A DNA stretch of 42,006 nt from Planctomycetaceae bacterium (GCA_024638965.1 JAHEJI010000024.1:1-42006); one strand, 5' to 3'. Shown: positions 1-9,845, numbered from the stretch's first letter. The notes: generated by a model not told the origin, from the letters alone. Translations and numbers: made by a program.

Positions 1-1428
1 CGAATGCAACAATTATTGGACGAGGGTAACATTGTGATTGCCGCCGGGTTTCAGGGAATCGACGAAGATTACAATATTACGACGCTCGGACGCGGTGGCA
101 GCGATACGACCGCAGTTGCGCTCGCGGCCGTTCTGAGAGCCGATCAATGTGAGATTTACACGGATGTGGACGGAGTCTATACGACCGATCCTCGCGTCCT
201 TCCGGAAGCTGCACTGATCCAGCGGGTCTGCTATGACGAGATGCTCGAACTGGCGAGTCTGGGAGCTGGTGTCATGCACAGCCGTTCCATTGAATTTGGC
301 AAGAAGTTTGATGTGCCCATTCATGTTCGGTCCAGCCTCAGCGATAATCCCGGTTCTCTCATCGTGGAAAAGTCGGCGACCGAGACTTTGCCTGTCAGTG
401 GTGCCGCGCTGACCAGAGACGAAGCTCGCATTTCAATTATTCGCGTGCCCGACATTCCAGGGACCATTTACAAAATCTTCGCACCCATCGCCGCGATGAA
501 AAACACGATCGACATGATCGTCCAAAACGTTGGCGACGATGGTCAGGCCGACATTTCTTTTACGGTCCCACGCGCCGAGTTTGAGCAGACCTACGAATCA
601 ACAAAACGGATTGTCGAGGAACTGGGAGGCGAACAAGTTACTTGCGGGACAGAAGTTTCAAAAGTCTCTGTGGTTGGACTCGGCATGGCGGAGCAGGCGG
701 GTGTTGCCAATCGAATGTTCCGCGCACTCGCGGACGCTCAGATTAACATGCAAATGATTACCACCAGCGAAATCAAGATCTCAGCGCTGGTGGATCGCGA
801 GCACGCACTCGCGGCCCTGCGGACGGTTCATCATGAATTCAGTCTCGAAAAAATTGACGCAGTTTTTGACAAGAATTCAGAGCTGCCACATCGGCGAGAT
901 TCGCCGATTAGCATTATTGACGTTGTCTCCCGATTACAGGAAGTCGGGATGGAGTCGTTAATGATTGACGATATCTCTCTCGATCAGTCGCAATCGCGAG
1001 TCACAGTATCGGGTGTGCCTAATCAACCTGGAATCGCGGCGGGGCTGTTTGAGCGAGTAGCAAAGGACGGGATTTTCGTCGACATGATTGTGCAAAGCTA
1101 TGCCAGCGAGGATTTTGCCGATATTAGTTTCACGGTTCAGCGAGAACAGTTCGATCAAAGCGTCGAAGTTGCCAAGCGGATCAGTGATGACTTCGGATGC
1201 TCTGGGGTCGAGCACAAGGAGATGATTGCAAAGCTGGCAGTTTCGGGAATCGGACTACGGAGTCATACGGCGGTCGCCCTGGGAATGTTTCGCGCGCTTG
1301 CGGATGCTCAGATTAATGTTGACATGATTAATACCAGTGAAGTCAGAGTGACCGTCGTTGTTGATGGTACCGAAGGTCCGCGAAGCCTGGACTGCCTGAG
1401 AGACCAGTTTTCGATGGCATTGCATTAA
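1..1428 (+). CDS. lysC: Aspartate kinase, four-ACT type (5' end outside window)
   Basis: Phosphorylates L-aspartate, the first step towards lysine, threonine and methionine. The frame is open from base 1, so the N-terminus is missing; about 125-130 residues are probably lost, including the KFGGTS nucleotide-binding motif. What remains starts in the kinase domain: the GFQG and [12 protein letters not shown] substrate-binding segments are in the first 40 residues, followed by [11 protein letters not shown]. The C-terminal part holds four ACT-like units in two pairs, at about residues 140-215, 220-290, 325-395 and 405-474. Units 2 and 4 share near-identical [11 protein letters not shown] stretches, which shows that the pair was duplicated. 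The four-ACT layout is known from cyanobacterial aspartokinases; ordinary LysC has two. Allosteric feedback by lysine and/or threonine is expected for the family but cannot be assigned to a unit by eye. A hairpin at 1483-1511 follows the stop codon. Confidence 0.96.
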   Translation, partial: RMQQLLDEGNIVIAAGFQGIDEDYNITTLGRGGSDTTAVALAAVLRADQCEIYTDVDGVYTTDPRVLPEAALIQRVCYDEMLELASLGAGVMHSRSIEFGKKFDVPIHVRSSLSDNPGSLIVEKSATETLPVSGAALTRDEARISIIRVPDIPGTIYKIFAPIAAMKNTIDMIVQNVGDDGQADISFTVPRAEFEQTYESTKRIVEELGGEQVTCGTEVSKVSVVGLGMAEQAGVANRMFRALADAQINMQMITTSEIKISALVDREHALAALRTVHHEFSLEKIDAVFDKNSELPHRRDSPISIIDVVSRLQEVGMESLMIDDISLDQSQSRVTVSGVPNQPGIAAGLFERVAKDGIFVDMIVQSYASEDFADISFTVQREQFDQSVEVAKRISDDFGCSGVEHKEMIAKLAVSGIGLRSHTAVALGMFRALADAQINVDMINTSEVRVTVVVDGTEGPRSLDCLRDQFSMALH

Positions 1429-1478
1429 TGGCCGTGGTCATGTGGCTAAACGCTGAATACAGGCGGTACCAAGACATT

Positions 1479-1515
1479 AAAAAAAGCCAACCGTGCGCCA
1501 CGGTCGGCTTTCGTT
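1479..1515. terminator. Bidirectional intrinsic terminator between lysC and the PEP-CTERM gene
   Basis: The arms AAAGCCAACCGTG (1483-1495) and CACGGTCGGCTTT (1499-1511) pair over 13 positions with one mismatch around a 3-base loop. The A-run at 1479-1485 becomes a T-run on the minus strand, so the signal is strongest for the convergent minus-strand gene. It can also serve lysC. Confidence 0.85.
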
Positions 1516-1536
1516 ATCCGTTGTTAGTAACGTCGG

Positions 1537-2523
1537 TCAGGATCGTTTCCTGCGTGCCAGGCCTAGTAGCCCAATACCGATCAACACTACCGCCGAGCTT
1601 GGCTCTGGAACTCTGAAGAAGAAGATCGGAGGCTGACCGTTACTCCATTTAATAACTCCGCCGCCGAATTCGACGTTGTCGATTCCTACAATTCCAAATC
1701 CGACGTCCCTCATGCTCCACAAAGTCGTATTGGTAAGAAATTTGTCTGGAATTACAATTTGCCCTTCAGATGTGACCGTGTTGATCGAGCCAATCATGTA
1801 GTCCGCCAGAAACCTCGTTTCTGTTTGATTGAACAAGTTACCAGGTACAAAGTCGGGGAACCCGTCGCCATCGGTGTCGAACATCCCATCTTCCCAGTGC
1901 GCGCCAGCCGTACCGGCGCCGCCTTCCATTTCAACTGGCACCGAAGCAGCCAAAAGATCTCCCGTTTCGCGACGATAGGCTTCCAATGCAAAGCCGTCGT
2001 TATAGTTTCCGTCAGCGCCAATCAAATCGTTTTGCTGCCACAAAGCGCCGAATCCCAAAGCATGCGCCATTTCGTGAATGACGATGTCACCCAATTGTTG
2101 TGCCGTAAATTGGCCGCTTTGGAAGTCGGCGAGGTCGAAGTTCATCATCCCGTGCTGAGAAACCGCATAATTTTCTTCCTCACCAAACGGTCCATTGTCT
2201 TGGGAGTAGGTGGCAACCACATCGGGGGCGGCTGAACCCAAGATACCGCCTGGGCCATCTTGTGGTACCAAGAAAGCTTGCAGCGTCACGTTAGGAAGCA
2301 AGCTTTGTCTAAACAATCGAGGGAGATGGTCACCGTAGCCGTTAATGTGACCGTTCCAGAAGTCTTGAGCTCCGGTAAAAAATTTTCGGAATCCCTGCGG
2401 AACGCCACTTACGTCGAGTCTGATAAAGTCGTCCGCAACGGCGACCGTTGGCGCGTGAAAAACTGGCATTGCCATCATCGTGGCTGCTACCACCAGCAAC
2501 GTCCGGGTACAAAGTCTATTCAT
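1537..2523 (-). CDS. PEP-CTERM-sorted leishmanolysin-like zinc metalloprotease
   Basis: Predicted exported, surface-attached metallopeptidase. A signal peptide lies at about residues 1-31, ending near VAVADD. The zinc motif HEMAHALGFG is at residues 150-159, with H150, E151 and H154 as ligand/catalytic residues; the surrounding sequence resembles proteins that carry a leishmanolysin-type (M8) HExxH. The C-terminus has a textbook PEP-CTERM anchor: VPEPSS, a hydrophobic segment, then the basic tail ARRKRS, which marks it for exosortase/EpsH-type processing. I chose ATG 2523 because GGGAG sits 6 bases upstream; an in-frame start 33 bases further upstream would give an implausible extension. A DTDGDGFPDF stretch may bind calcium. 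It is divergently transcribed from the barrel gene at 2837. The substrate is unknown. No exosortase gene is in the window. Confidence 0.88.
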   Translation of the reverse strand: MNRLCTRTLLVVAATMMAMPVFHAPTVAVADDFIRLDVSGVPQGFRKFFTGAQDFWNGHINGYGDHLPRLFRQSLLPNVTLQAFLVPQDGPGGILGSAAPDVVATYSQDNGPFGEEENYAVSQHGMMNFDLADFQSGQFTAQQLGDIVIHEMAHALGFGALWQQNDLIGADGNYNDGFALEAYRRETGDLLAASVPVEMEGGAGTAGAHWEDGMFDTDGDGFPDFVPGNLFNQTETRFLADYMIGSINTVTSEGQIVIPDKFLTNTTLWSMRDVGFGIVGIDNVEFGGGVIKWSNGQPPIFFFRVPEPSSAVVLIGIGLLGLARRKRS

Positions 2524-2836
2524 CGGCATCTCCCAATGTTGTTCCAACAGAATCAATAATGGTAATAATCGAAAAGTTCGATGTCATCATGTTAATCAGC
2601 ACATGTGGGCAATGCAACGATTAGAAAAAGCAGGGGTTTAGGGCTCATGCAGGCAGTTTGGGAAGAGCTTTTGCTGGCAAAGTTGGCCCAGTAGACACGA
2701 AATACCGATATGTTCGTCAAATTTTGACTTTCTTATTCAACCCACACAAACCTGACACCCGATAAATCCATCGAACAGCTTCCTTCGGATAGTTCTGACA
2801 GGGCTGATTTGCAACTGCAATCGCAGGAAATGAACG
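2524..2836. promoter_or_regulatory. Divergent intergenic region
   Basis: These 313 bp separate two genes read outwards, so promoters for both must lie here. I could not pick a convincing -35/-10 pair or operator by eye, and saw no gene or strong hairpin. Small reading frames in it have no family resemblance. Confidence 0.5.
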
Positions 2837-3880
2837 ATGGCTTTGAAAAAATTGTTGCTGATATTTGCGTTGACCTCCAGTTTGTTCACTGGGGAAGTCG
2901 TTATGGGACAGCTCGAAATTCCGGGTCCGCGGTTTAGACACCAAGAGATCGAGGAAACCGGAGCGACTCGTCCGTTTGCCCAGCCGGGCATCTTTGATTA
3001 CGACGCACAGATGTTCGCGCCGGTGGAGTTTTCCAACAACAAAGAACTAGCTCCGAACACGGGTTTCTTTTTTGCATATGAGAGAGGTTATACCAGCATC
3101 TCTCGAGCCGGAAATATTGGAACCACAGACACCACCCAAGTTTCACTTGGAAGTAATTGGATATGGGGTAACCGCTTCGAAGGTGGTTGGATGAGCGAAG
3201 CCGATCGTGGCTGGGATATCGTTTACCAAAAGGCTGCCGGTGCTGATTTTGCCTTTGGTACCAGCAGTTTGATCGCAACTCCGCTGTTGGTTAACACTGA
3301 TTTCAGCCAATTGGAAATCAACAGAGTTTTTCGTCAGGCGTTATCAAACGGTGATTATTTTGAACCTTATCTTGGCCTGCATTACTACAGCCTTTCCGAT
3401 AACACGCTGGAAGACACGACTCGAACGATCAATGGTGCACTCTCTTCGAACCGATTCACGCAAAACGCGACCAACAGTGCTCCAGGTTTTCAGTGCGGGG
3501 GTCGTTATAATGCTCGACGAGGCCGCTTCCGCTATACGTGCGATATAGCATTGGTCGCAGCCTATAACCAACAGCGACTGCATACAGCCGACTTTCCGAC
3601 GATTGGAGGTGCCGTTGGAACCTCGGAACAGTACTTCACTTCTCAATCCTTTATGCCGGCCTTCGACGGGCAGATCGAACTTGCCTACAGCATTAGCCGC
3701 GATATCGCTTTTAGAACTTCGTTTCAACTGGATTATATTTGGACCGGCGTAACCCGGACCAACAATCTGACGACCAATATCAATCCCAACTCAGTTTTTG
3801 GAACCGGGGATGATTTCGGAATCCTTGAAACCGACTTTATCGCAGCCGGATTCACATTCGGTTTTGAGTGGGCAAGGTAG
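2837..3880 (+). CDS. Secreted outer-membrane beta-barrel-like protein, planctomycete type
   Basis: A 347-residue protein with a short signal peptide (MALKKLLLIFALTSSLF, cleavage probably near VVMGQ). The mature part has alternating aromatic/polar strands, frequent Gly and Asn, segments such as FEPYLGLHYYSL, FRTSFQLDYIWTG and a final FTFGFEWAR strand ending in an aromatic and a basic residue. This pattern suggests a transmembrane beta-barrel inserted in the outer membrane, similar to the BBP7/Lpg1974-type barrels found in many paralogues in planctomycetes. No enzymatic motif is visible. AGGA about 8 bases upstream supports the start. It is a monocistronic unit with its own terminator at 3903-3935. 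Function (porin, adhesin or other) is not determined by the sequence. Confidence 0.8.
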   Translation: MALKKLLLIFALTSSLFTGEVVMGQLEIPGPRFRHQEIEETGATRPFAQPGIFDYDAQMFAPVEFSNNKELAPNTGFFFAYERGYTSISRAGNIGTTDTTQVSLGSNWIWGNRFEGGWMSEADRGWDIVYQKAAGADFAFGTSSLIATPLLVNTDFSQLEINRVFRQALSNGDYFEPYLGLHYYSLSDNTLEDTTRTINGALSSNRFTQNATNSAPGFQCGGRYNARRGRFRYTCDIALVAAYNQQRLHTADFPTIGGAVGTSEQYFTSQSFMPAFDGQIELAYSISRDIAFRTSFQLDYIWTGVTRTNNLTTNINPNSVFGTGDDFGILETDFIAAGFTFGFEWAR

Positions 3881-3898
3881 ATTTGTTTTCTTAGCCAT

Positions 3899-3936
3899 CG
3901 AGAAAAGAGCCGACTGAAACCAGCCGGCTCTTTTTG
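3899..3936. terminator. Bidirectional intrinsic terminator
   Basis: GAGCCGACTG (3907-3916) and CAGCCGGCTC (3921-3930) form a 10-base stem with one mismatch and an AAAC loop. TTTTT follows on the plus strand and AAAA precedes the stem, giving a T-run on the minus strand. It therefore fits both the barrel gene and the aceF transcript arriving from the other side. Confidence 0.88.
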
Positions 3937-4052
3937 TTGCGTTCGTTCTTGCCGCATTTCTCGACTGTTCAAAACAAACGACGCGGGTCAAGAAGTCGTT
4001 CTTCACTTAATCCTAAGAGAGATGCTCCACGACGATTCAGCGGAATCTGATT

Positions 4053-5345
4053 CTATAACGCCAGCAATAATCGGCTGGGCGCTTCTAGATATCCAATCAC
4101 TTCGTTCAAGAATCTTGCCGCAGCGCCGCCATCGATCAAGCGATGATCGTAGGACAGGCTGAGGGGCATCATTAATCGGATCTTGACCTCGTTTTCCACG
4201 ACAACGGGTAGTTTGCGACTCCGCCCGACGAGCAGAATTGCTGTTTCCGGAACGTTAATAATTGGTGTCGAGTAGGTTCCGCCGATCGCGCCGAGATTGC
4301 TGATGGTAAAAGTTCCCCCGCGAAGGTCGTCGATCGAGAAGTTGCTTTCGCGAACGTTTTCAGCCATTTCGCCAAGTTGTCGAGCCATCTCGGGGATGCC
4401 GATTTTGTCAGCATCACGCATGTTCGGCACGACCAGTCCTCGATCGGTGTCGACCGCAATTCCGATGTTAATGTATTCCTTGTAAATGACTTGTCCGTTG
4501 TCCACGTCGACTGCAGCGTTTATCAACGGGTGGGCTTTGAGCGCCATTGCGACGGCCTTGATTACGAAGGGCATGGAAGTCAATTTAATGTTCTGCGCCT
4601 CATATTGTTTTTTGCTGCTCTGGCGGATTTCCTCCAAATCGGTGATATCTGCATCATCAAAGTTCGTTACTCGAGGAACGGTCGACCAGGACTCATGCAT
4701 CTTGCGCGCAATTGTCTGGCGGATTTTGGGCATTTTTTCGATGCGCACAGGACCGTGTCCATCGGTTTGCCCGGTAGAACTTGAGTCAGCAAAACGGTGT
4801 CCATTACGAACGACGGCCAATACATCTTCACGACGAATGCGTCCGTGTTTTCCCGTGCCGGTCACGGTTCTCAAATCGATTCCAACCTCGCGGGCGAATC
4901 TTCTCACCGCCGGTCCGGCAGCAACCTCACTCTGGCTTTTTTCAGCAGCAGCCGTGGTCGGCGCCGTTGGCGGCGGGGGAGTCGTTGGCTCGGGTCCCGG
5001 TTGCACTTCTTGGACAGGCGGGGAAGCGGATGCGGGGGGGGCAGGTGTTGGTTCAGGCACTGCCGCTTCCGGAACTGCCGCTTCAGAACTTGCCGGAGAG
5101 GCGCTCTCGCTCGGTTCAAGAGTCAAGATGACTGCTCCAACCGGCACGTTATCGCCTTCTGCGAAGTTAATTTTGGTGACCACTCCAGCGTAATCAGACG
5201 GCACGATCACAGTCGCTTTGTCCGTTTCGAGTTCAACGATCCCCTGATCCTTTTCGATGGTATCGCCTTCCTTGACCAGCACTTCGAGGACATCACCCGA
5301 ATCGACGCCGTCGCCAAGCGCCGGTAATTTTATTTCAACAGCCAT
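4053..5345 (-). CDS. aceF: Dihydrolipoamide acetyltransferase, E2 of pyruvate dehydrogenase
   Basis: Core enzyme of the pyruvate dehydrogenase complex; its swinging lipoyl arm takes the acetyl group from E1 and transfers it to CoA. Domain order: one lipoyl domain (residues 1-78, lipoylated lysine K43 in ETDKA), a Pro/Ala/Glu-rich linker (about 80-145), the peripheral subunit-binding domain (about 150-188, RRFAREVGIDL and GRIRREDVL), and the catalytic acyltransferase domain (about 205-430) with the active-site motif SYDHRLIDGG near the C-terminus. The start at 5345 gives the expected MAVEIKLP beginning; an upstream in-frame extension lacks family similarity. It lies 72 bp downstream of aceE on the same strand, so the two are almost certainly one operon. 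Only one lipoyl domain is present, compared with three in E. coli AceF. A gene for E3 is not in the window. Confidence 0.96.
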   Translation of the reverse strand: MAVEIKLPALGDGVDSGDVLEVLVKEGDTIEKDQGIVELETDKATVIVPSDYAGVVTKINFAEGDNVPVGAVILTLEPSESASPASSEAAVPEAAVPEPTPAPPASASPPVQEVQPGPEPTTPPPPTAPTTAAAEKSQSEVAAGPAVRRFAREVGIDLRTVTGTGKHGRIRREDVLAVVRNGHRFADSSSTGQTDGHGPVRIEKMPKIRQTIARKMHESWSTVPRVTNFDDADITDLEEIRQSSKKQYEAQNIKLTSMPFVIKAVAMALKAHPLINAAVDVDNGQVIYKEYINIGIAVDTDRGLVVPNMRDADKIGIPEMARQLGEMAENVRESNFSIDDLRGGTFTISNLGAIGGTYSTPIINVPETAILLVGRSRKLPVVVENEVKIRLMMPLSLSYDHRLIDGGAAARFLNEVIGYLEAPSRLLLAL

Positions 5346-5417
5346 GATTGATTCAAAATCCTGTTCGTAACGAACAAATAAAAACAATGTTGTTTGATCG
5401 AATTGAGGTCCGGCATG

Positions 5418-8141
5418 TCAGGCGTAAAGCGCACTGACTTTGTCAGGATCGATACCCAGATCTTTGATCGCTTGTTCAACATCCTGCGGATTAAGTTTGC
5501 CCTGTTCAAATAGCTTGTAGAGCGTCGCAACTGTAATACATTCCGCGTCGACTTCAAAATGGCGTCTCAACGCTTCACGAGTTTCGCTACGTCCCATGCC
5601 ATCGGTACCCAACGCCAAAAAATCGTTCGGCAACCAGGGGGCAACTTGTTCACTGTGAGCTCGTACGTAATCGCTAGCGGCGATAAACGGTCCTTCGGAG
5701 CCTTCGAGCACCGTTTCCAGATAACTCTTTCTTGATGGCATTGTCGGATGCAACATGTTCCACCGGCGGAATTCCTGTGCTTCGCGGCGAAGCTCGGTGT
5801 AGCTGGTCACGCTCCAAACGTCACTGGCGATTTTGTATTGTTCAGCCAAAATCTCCTGGGCTTTGAGCACGCAATTCATGATCGCACCGCTTCCCAAGAG
5901 CTGAACCCGGAATTTCGCACCCTTGACTTCCTTGCTGCGGAATTTGTACATGCCCTTGATAATGCCTTCTTCAACTCCCTCGGGCATCGCCGGCATAACA
6001 TAGTTCTCATTGCCAACCATGATGTAATAGATGGCGGTTTCATCTTTCGCATACAGCTTTTCCAGGCCGTCAAAAATGATGACGGCTGTTTCGTAGTGAA
6101 ATGCCGGATCATACGAACGTACGGTTGGAAAGGCGATCGCATTCAACAAACTATGTCCGTCCTGGTGCTGCAGTCCTTCACCGTTGAGCGTTGTTCGCCC
6201 GGCAGTTCCACCCAACATGAACCCTTTGGCTCGCATATCAGCAGCGGCCCAGACGGAGTCGCCGATTCGTTGAAATCCGAACATCGAGTAGTAAATAAAG
6301 AACGGAATCATATTCACGCCGTGAGCACTATAGGCCGTACCGGCCGCTGTGAATGATGCCATCGACCCGCATTCTGAAATGCCTTCTTCGATCAACTGAC
6401 CGTCTTTTGCCTCCTTGTAAAAGGCAATCTTGTCCGTGTCGACAGGTTCATACTTTTGTCCGGCGTGAGCGTAGATGCCGACTTGTTTGAACATGCCCTC
6501 CATGCCAAACGTGCGTGATTCGTCGGGAACGATTGGCACAATGTACTTGCCGATCTTTTTGTCTTCGCAAAGCTTGCTGAGCAAGCGAACGAATCCCATC
6601 GTCGTCGACATGGGCTTTCGCTCGCTGTCCCGGTCAACAATTTTCTTGTAGTCTTTGAACTCGGGAACGTCCATGGTCGGATTTTTCGTTGGACGCGATG
6701 GGACCGGACCACCGAGCGCCGCTCGACGTTCCTTCATGTACTTGATCTCGACGCTGTCCTCAGCCGGTCTATAAAACGGCGTTTCGACAACATCTTCATC
6801 TGAGATGGGAATGCCAAATCGACTGCGGAACTGAATCAATTCGTCTTCGTTTGCTTTCTTTTTGTTGTGCGCAATATTGCGGCCTTCGCCTTGCTCGCCA
6901 AGACCGTAACCCTTGATCGTCTTGGCTAAAATGACGCTTGGTTTTCCTTTGCATTCTTCTGCTGCACGGTAAGCCGCATAAACCTTTTCGGGATCGTGTC
7001 CGCCCCGCCGCATCCGGCTGAGCCTATCGTCGGAATAGTTTTTGACCATCTCCAGCAGCTCTGGGTACTTACCAAAGAAATTTTCCCGGATGTATCCGCC
7101 GGGCATCGCAACGTATTTTTGATATTCGCCGTCAACGACTTCGCCCATGCGTTTAACCAGCAGTCCCAGTTCGTCTCTTTCCAGTAGCGGATCCCAGTCG
7201 TTGCCCCAGATCACTTTGATGACGTTCCAACCAGCGCCCCGAAAGATTGCTTCCAACTCCTGAATAATGTTGCTGTTACCACGTACCGGGCCGTCGAGAC
7301 GTTGCAAATTGCAATTGATGACGAATTTGAGATTATCAAGATTCTCTCTTGCAGCGAGCGTAATCGCGCCCAGCGTTTCGGGTTCGTCACACTCACCATC
7401 GCCCAGGAACGCCCAAACACGTTGGTTCGTAGTATCTTTGATACCGCGGTCGAGTAGATACTCATTAAACCGCGCTTGATAAATCGCACTGATCGGACCC
7501 AGCCCCATCGAGACGGTCGGGTTTTCCCAGAAATCAGGCATGAGCCATGGATGCGGATAAGAGGCGAGTCCCGGGCCATCTTTTTGCAACTCACGTCGAA
7601 ATCTTTCCAGGTGATCTTCGTCGAAGCGTCCTTCCATAAAAGCCCGCGAATACATACCAGGTGAACTGTGGCCTTGAAAGTAGATATGGTCTCCGTCGTA
7701 ACCTGATTCTCCACGTCCTCGAAATATGTGATTGAAGGCAACCTCGTAAAGCGTTGCCGACGACGCGAATGTGGAAATGTGACCGCCGAGCCCTTCGAAG
7801 TTTTTGTTTGCTTTCACCACCATCGCAAAAGCATTCCAACGAACAATGCTCTTGATTCGGCGTTCAATCTCGCGATCACCAGGATACTGGGGTTGTTCCG
7901 AGAGAGCGATCGTATTGATATACGGCGTGTTGGACTTAATCGGAAGGTCGACGCCTTCAACGCGCGCACGCGCTTCCAATACCGACAAGAGATACTTGGC
8001 TCGATCCTGACCACGGCTGCTGATAATGTACTCAAGCGAGTCGAGCCATTCCTGGGTTTCTGCCGGATCAACATCAACTGTCTGCTGAATGTACGGTTCC
8101 GCTTGCTCAAGTGGATTTGTCGACTTAATCACGTCTGACAT
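5418..8141 (-). CDS. aceE: Pyruvate dehydrogenase E1 component, homodimeric type
   Basis: Thiamine diphosphate-dependent decarboxylation of pyruvate and reductive acetylation of the E2 lipoyl arm; cytoplasmic. At 907 residues it matches the single-chain AceE family (887 residues in E. coli), not the alpha/beta E1 type. The ThDP/Mg motif is visible as GDGECDEPE (residues 247-255) with the closing NCN at 276-278. Other conserved stretches are GGHISTFASSATLYEVAFNH, YFQGHSSPGMY, and the C-terminal WSVTSYTELRREAQ. AAGGCG upstream of ATG 8141 is a good ribosome-binding site. It ends in TGA, as several other genes here do. It is the first gene of the aceE-aceF pair; the promoter should be in the 8142-8646 gap. 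Confidence 0.97.
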   Translation of the reverse strand: MSDVIKSTNPLEQAEPYIQQTVDVDPAETQEWLDSLEYIISSRGQDRAKYLLSVLEARARVEGVDLPIKSNTPYINTIALSEQPQYPGDREIERRIKSIVRWNAFAMVVKANKNFEGLGGHISTFASSATLYEVAFNHIFRGRGESGYDGDHIYFQGHSSPGMYSRAFMEGRFDEDHLERFRRELQKDGPGLASYPHPWLMPDFWENPTVSMGLGPISAIYQARFNEYLLDRGIKDTTNQRVWAFLGDGECDEPETLGAITLAARENLDNLKFVINCNLQRLDGPVRGNSNIIQELEAIFRGAGWNVIKVIWGNDWDPLLERDELGLLVKRMGEVVDGEYQKYVAMPGGYIRENFFGKYPELLEMVKNYSDDRLSRMRRGGHDPEKVYAAYRAAEECKGKPSVILAKTIKGYGLGEQGEGRNIAHNKKKANEDELIQFRSRFGIPISDEDVVETPFYRPAEDSVEIKYMKERRAALGGPVPSRPTKNPTMDVPEFKDYKKIVDRDSERKPMSTTMGFVRLLSKLCEDKKIGKYIVPIVPDESRTFGMEGMFKQVGIYAHAGQKYEPVDTDKIAFYKEAKDGQLIEEGISECGSMASFTAAGTAYSAHGVNMIPFFIYYSMFGFQRIGDSVWAAADMRAKGFMLGGTAGRTTLNGEGLQHQDGHSLLNAIAFPTVRSYDPAFHYETAVIIFDGLEKLYAKDETAIYYIMVGNENYVMPAMPEGVEEGIIKGMYKFRSKEVKGAKFRVQLLGSGAIMNCVLKAQEILAEQYKIASDVWSVTSYTELRREAQEFRRWNMLHPTMPSRKSYLETVLEGSEGPFIAASDYVRAHSEQVAPWLPNDFLALGTDGMGRSETREALRRHFEVDAECITVATLYKLFEQGKLNPQDVEQAIKDLGIDPDKVSALYA

Positions 8142-8646
8142 CTATTCGCCTTTTATCTAAGGGGGCTTGTTCGGGGTTTGCCCGGTGGATTCGCGTTGAG
8201 AATCTGCGGACAAAACTCGTCTGCCACGACCTGTATCTCGGACTATCTTGGCGATGCCAAGGTTCTTCCTTGAGGAATTTTCGGCAATTTTACCGTATTG
8301 CCCGATAAAGAATTTCGAATCGCTCGAATCGTCATTATTCTCTTAAAAAAAAGCCTCCGCGTAAAGATCTTGGAGAATTTGAGCAGATACGAGTGTCAAA
8401 CGCCCAGCAGGTGCCTGTAGTGGTTGACAATATTACACTGCAGCCAAGGGGATTGGGAAGTTTGTCGAAATTCGATGAAGACACTTGCGGTCTGCAGCAA
8501 CCGGACCGAATCTGCGAGCGATTCTACTCGTGCGCGTCGCACGGACGTATGGCGGTTGGGGCGCTCTGATCGTCGGTGAAACCGACGAAATGACGCCAAA
8601 CTGAAACCAAACGCGTTCTGACGGTGAAGTTCGACGAGAGAGGCAT
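8142..8646. promoter_or_regulatory. Intergenic region upstream of aceE
   Basis: About 500 bp between aceE and the terminator of the next minus-strand gene. No coding potential that I believe. It should contain the aceE promoter. I found no convincing regulator box or riboswitch. Confidence 0.4.
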
Positions 8647-8675
8647 AAAAAAAGCGAGCGTCAAATGACGCCCGC
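8647..8675 (-). terminator. Intrinsic terminator of the Cys-rich protein gene
   Basis: On the minus strand GCGGGCGTCA (8675-8666) pairs with TGACGCTCGC (8663-8654), one mismatch and a 2-base loop extendable to 4, followed by seven T residues (8653-8647). It lies 22 bases beyond the stop codon. Confidence 0.87.
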
Positions 8676-8696
8676 GGAAAAACCTGCTTCGTGGAA

Positions 8697-9845
8697 TTAC
8701 CATTCGACGGTTTCCCAACCGGCGTTAACCTTGCGAGGTTGGCTGGCTGTTCTGTTTTTCGCTGGAACTGGGGGCTGGTATTCGCCCGTAATTCGGATTG
8801 GGCCACTCGATTCTGATTCGACCTGAGTGGTCGTGTAACTAGCCAATCGAACCGGAGTGTAGCTCCAACGCTTGCGAACGGGAGATTGAGCTGTCAAATC
8901 CTCGGGTGGCGTGTATCGCGGAGCCGAATTCATCCAGCCTTCATTCACTGATGAATCGACCGCAGGTTTGGAAACGGATCGAATGCCAGAATCGTTTTGG
9001 ATTTCCGCTCGCGTTTCCAACGGTCCTTCCACACGCGGCCCTGACGAGGTCGTGTCTTCGGTATCAAATCGGTTGATGACCGGACGCTGCGATTTCTGAG
9101 GATTAAATGACGAGTCAATGGCCGGAACGGTTTCCGCAGGAACCTGAAATCCGCCGTTGGTGTCAATCGATCCGTTGCCGGGATTTGTATAGTAAGTACC
9201 GGGAGGATCGGTGTTGTTTCCAGGCGTAATCACACTTTGCCCGGCGCCAGGGTTAATGATCTGTGCCGTTGTCGGGCATGTTGGACACGTTGAGGTTGGG
9301 TAAGTCGGCGTAGGGCAAGTGTTGCAGGCACCTGTAGCGCAGTCGTTCGTGATCGTCGTAACCGGAACGGTATAGTTTTCTTGACGATATACGGGTCGAT
9401 AAGTCGTATAAGGTTCTCGCTTCATCTGCCAAGTGTAGGTCGTACAAGGTCGCATGCAAGTTACCGTACAGCCGGTGCAAGGATCCGAGTTAGTCACCGG
9501 TTTGTATTGTGTAACGGGCACTCGACTCCAGGCTGTTCGATAAGCTGTGCACGGAACGTAATTAACAACCGTGCGCGAGCAAACCTGATTACAAGTTTTC
9601 ATGCACTGTCCGGGCTGAAGTCCGGCAACATTTGGGACTTGCAAGCTTGTGTTGACAACTGGTGGCGTGGGGCAGGTCGAACAGTTTTGATTGACGCTGG
9701 CCAAGCGAGCGTTTTGCCGCGCTTCTCGACGGCATCTGATTCCTTTAAACCAGTCCATCAGCGGACCGGCTTGGGCGTCTTGAGGACACGCAGACAATGT
9801 GACTGCGACTGCCAAAGCGATAATTAATGATTTGGAACGTGACAT
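8697..9845 (-). CDS. Secreted Cys/Thr/Tyr-rich protein of unknown function
   Basis: A 382-residue protein with a signal peptide (residues 1-26, cleavage near AQAG; the Cys in LSACPQ could alternatively suggest a lipoprotein). The N-terminal half is rich in Cys in CxxC spacing (CSTCP, CMKTCNQVC, CTGCTVTC, CNTCP, CPTCP), about 20 in total, interleaved with tyrosine/threonine-rich strands such as YTTYRPVYRQENYTVPV that contain a YTV motif like those described in planctomycete secreted proteins. The C-terminal half is Pro/Ser/Thr-rich and probably disordered. No catalytic motif. Cysteine abundance suggests disulfide cross-linking in the cell envelope, which is characteristic of planctomycete walls, but this is inference. 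GGAG lies 9 bases before the start. Monocistronic, with its own terminator. Confidence 0.8.
   Translation of the reverse strand: MSRSKSLIIALAVAVTLSACPQDAQAGPLMDWFKGIRCRREARQNARLASVNQNCSTCPTPPVVNTSLQVPNVAGLQPGQCMKTCNQVCSRTVVNYVPCTAYRTAWSRVPVTQYKPVTNSDPCTGCTVTCMRPCTTYTWQMKREPYTTYRPVYRQENYTVPVTTITNDCATGACNTCPTPTYPTSTCPTCPTTAQIINPGAGQSVITPGNNTDPPGTYYTNPGNGSIDTNGGFQVPAETVPAIDSSFNPQKSQRPVINRFDTEDTTSSGPRVEGPLETRAEIQNDSGIRSVSKPAVDSSVNEGWMNSAPRYTPPEDLTAQSPVRKRWSYTPVRLASYTTTQVESESSGPIRITGEYQPPVPAKNRTASQPRKVNAGWETVEW

Noticed and set aside
4486-5193. Long plus-strand frame inside aceF
   Set aside because: Shadow of the Pro/Ala-rich linker and catalytic domain of aceF on the opposite strand.
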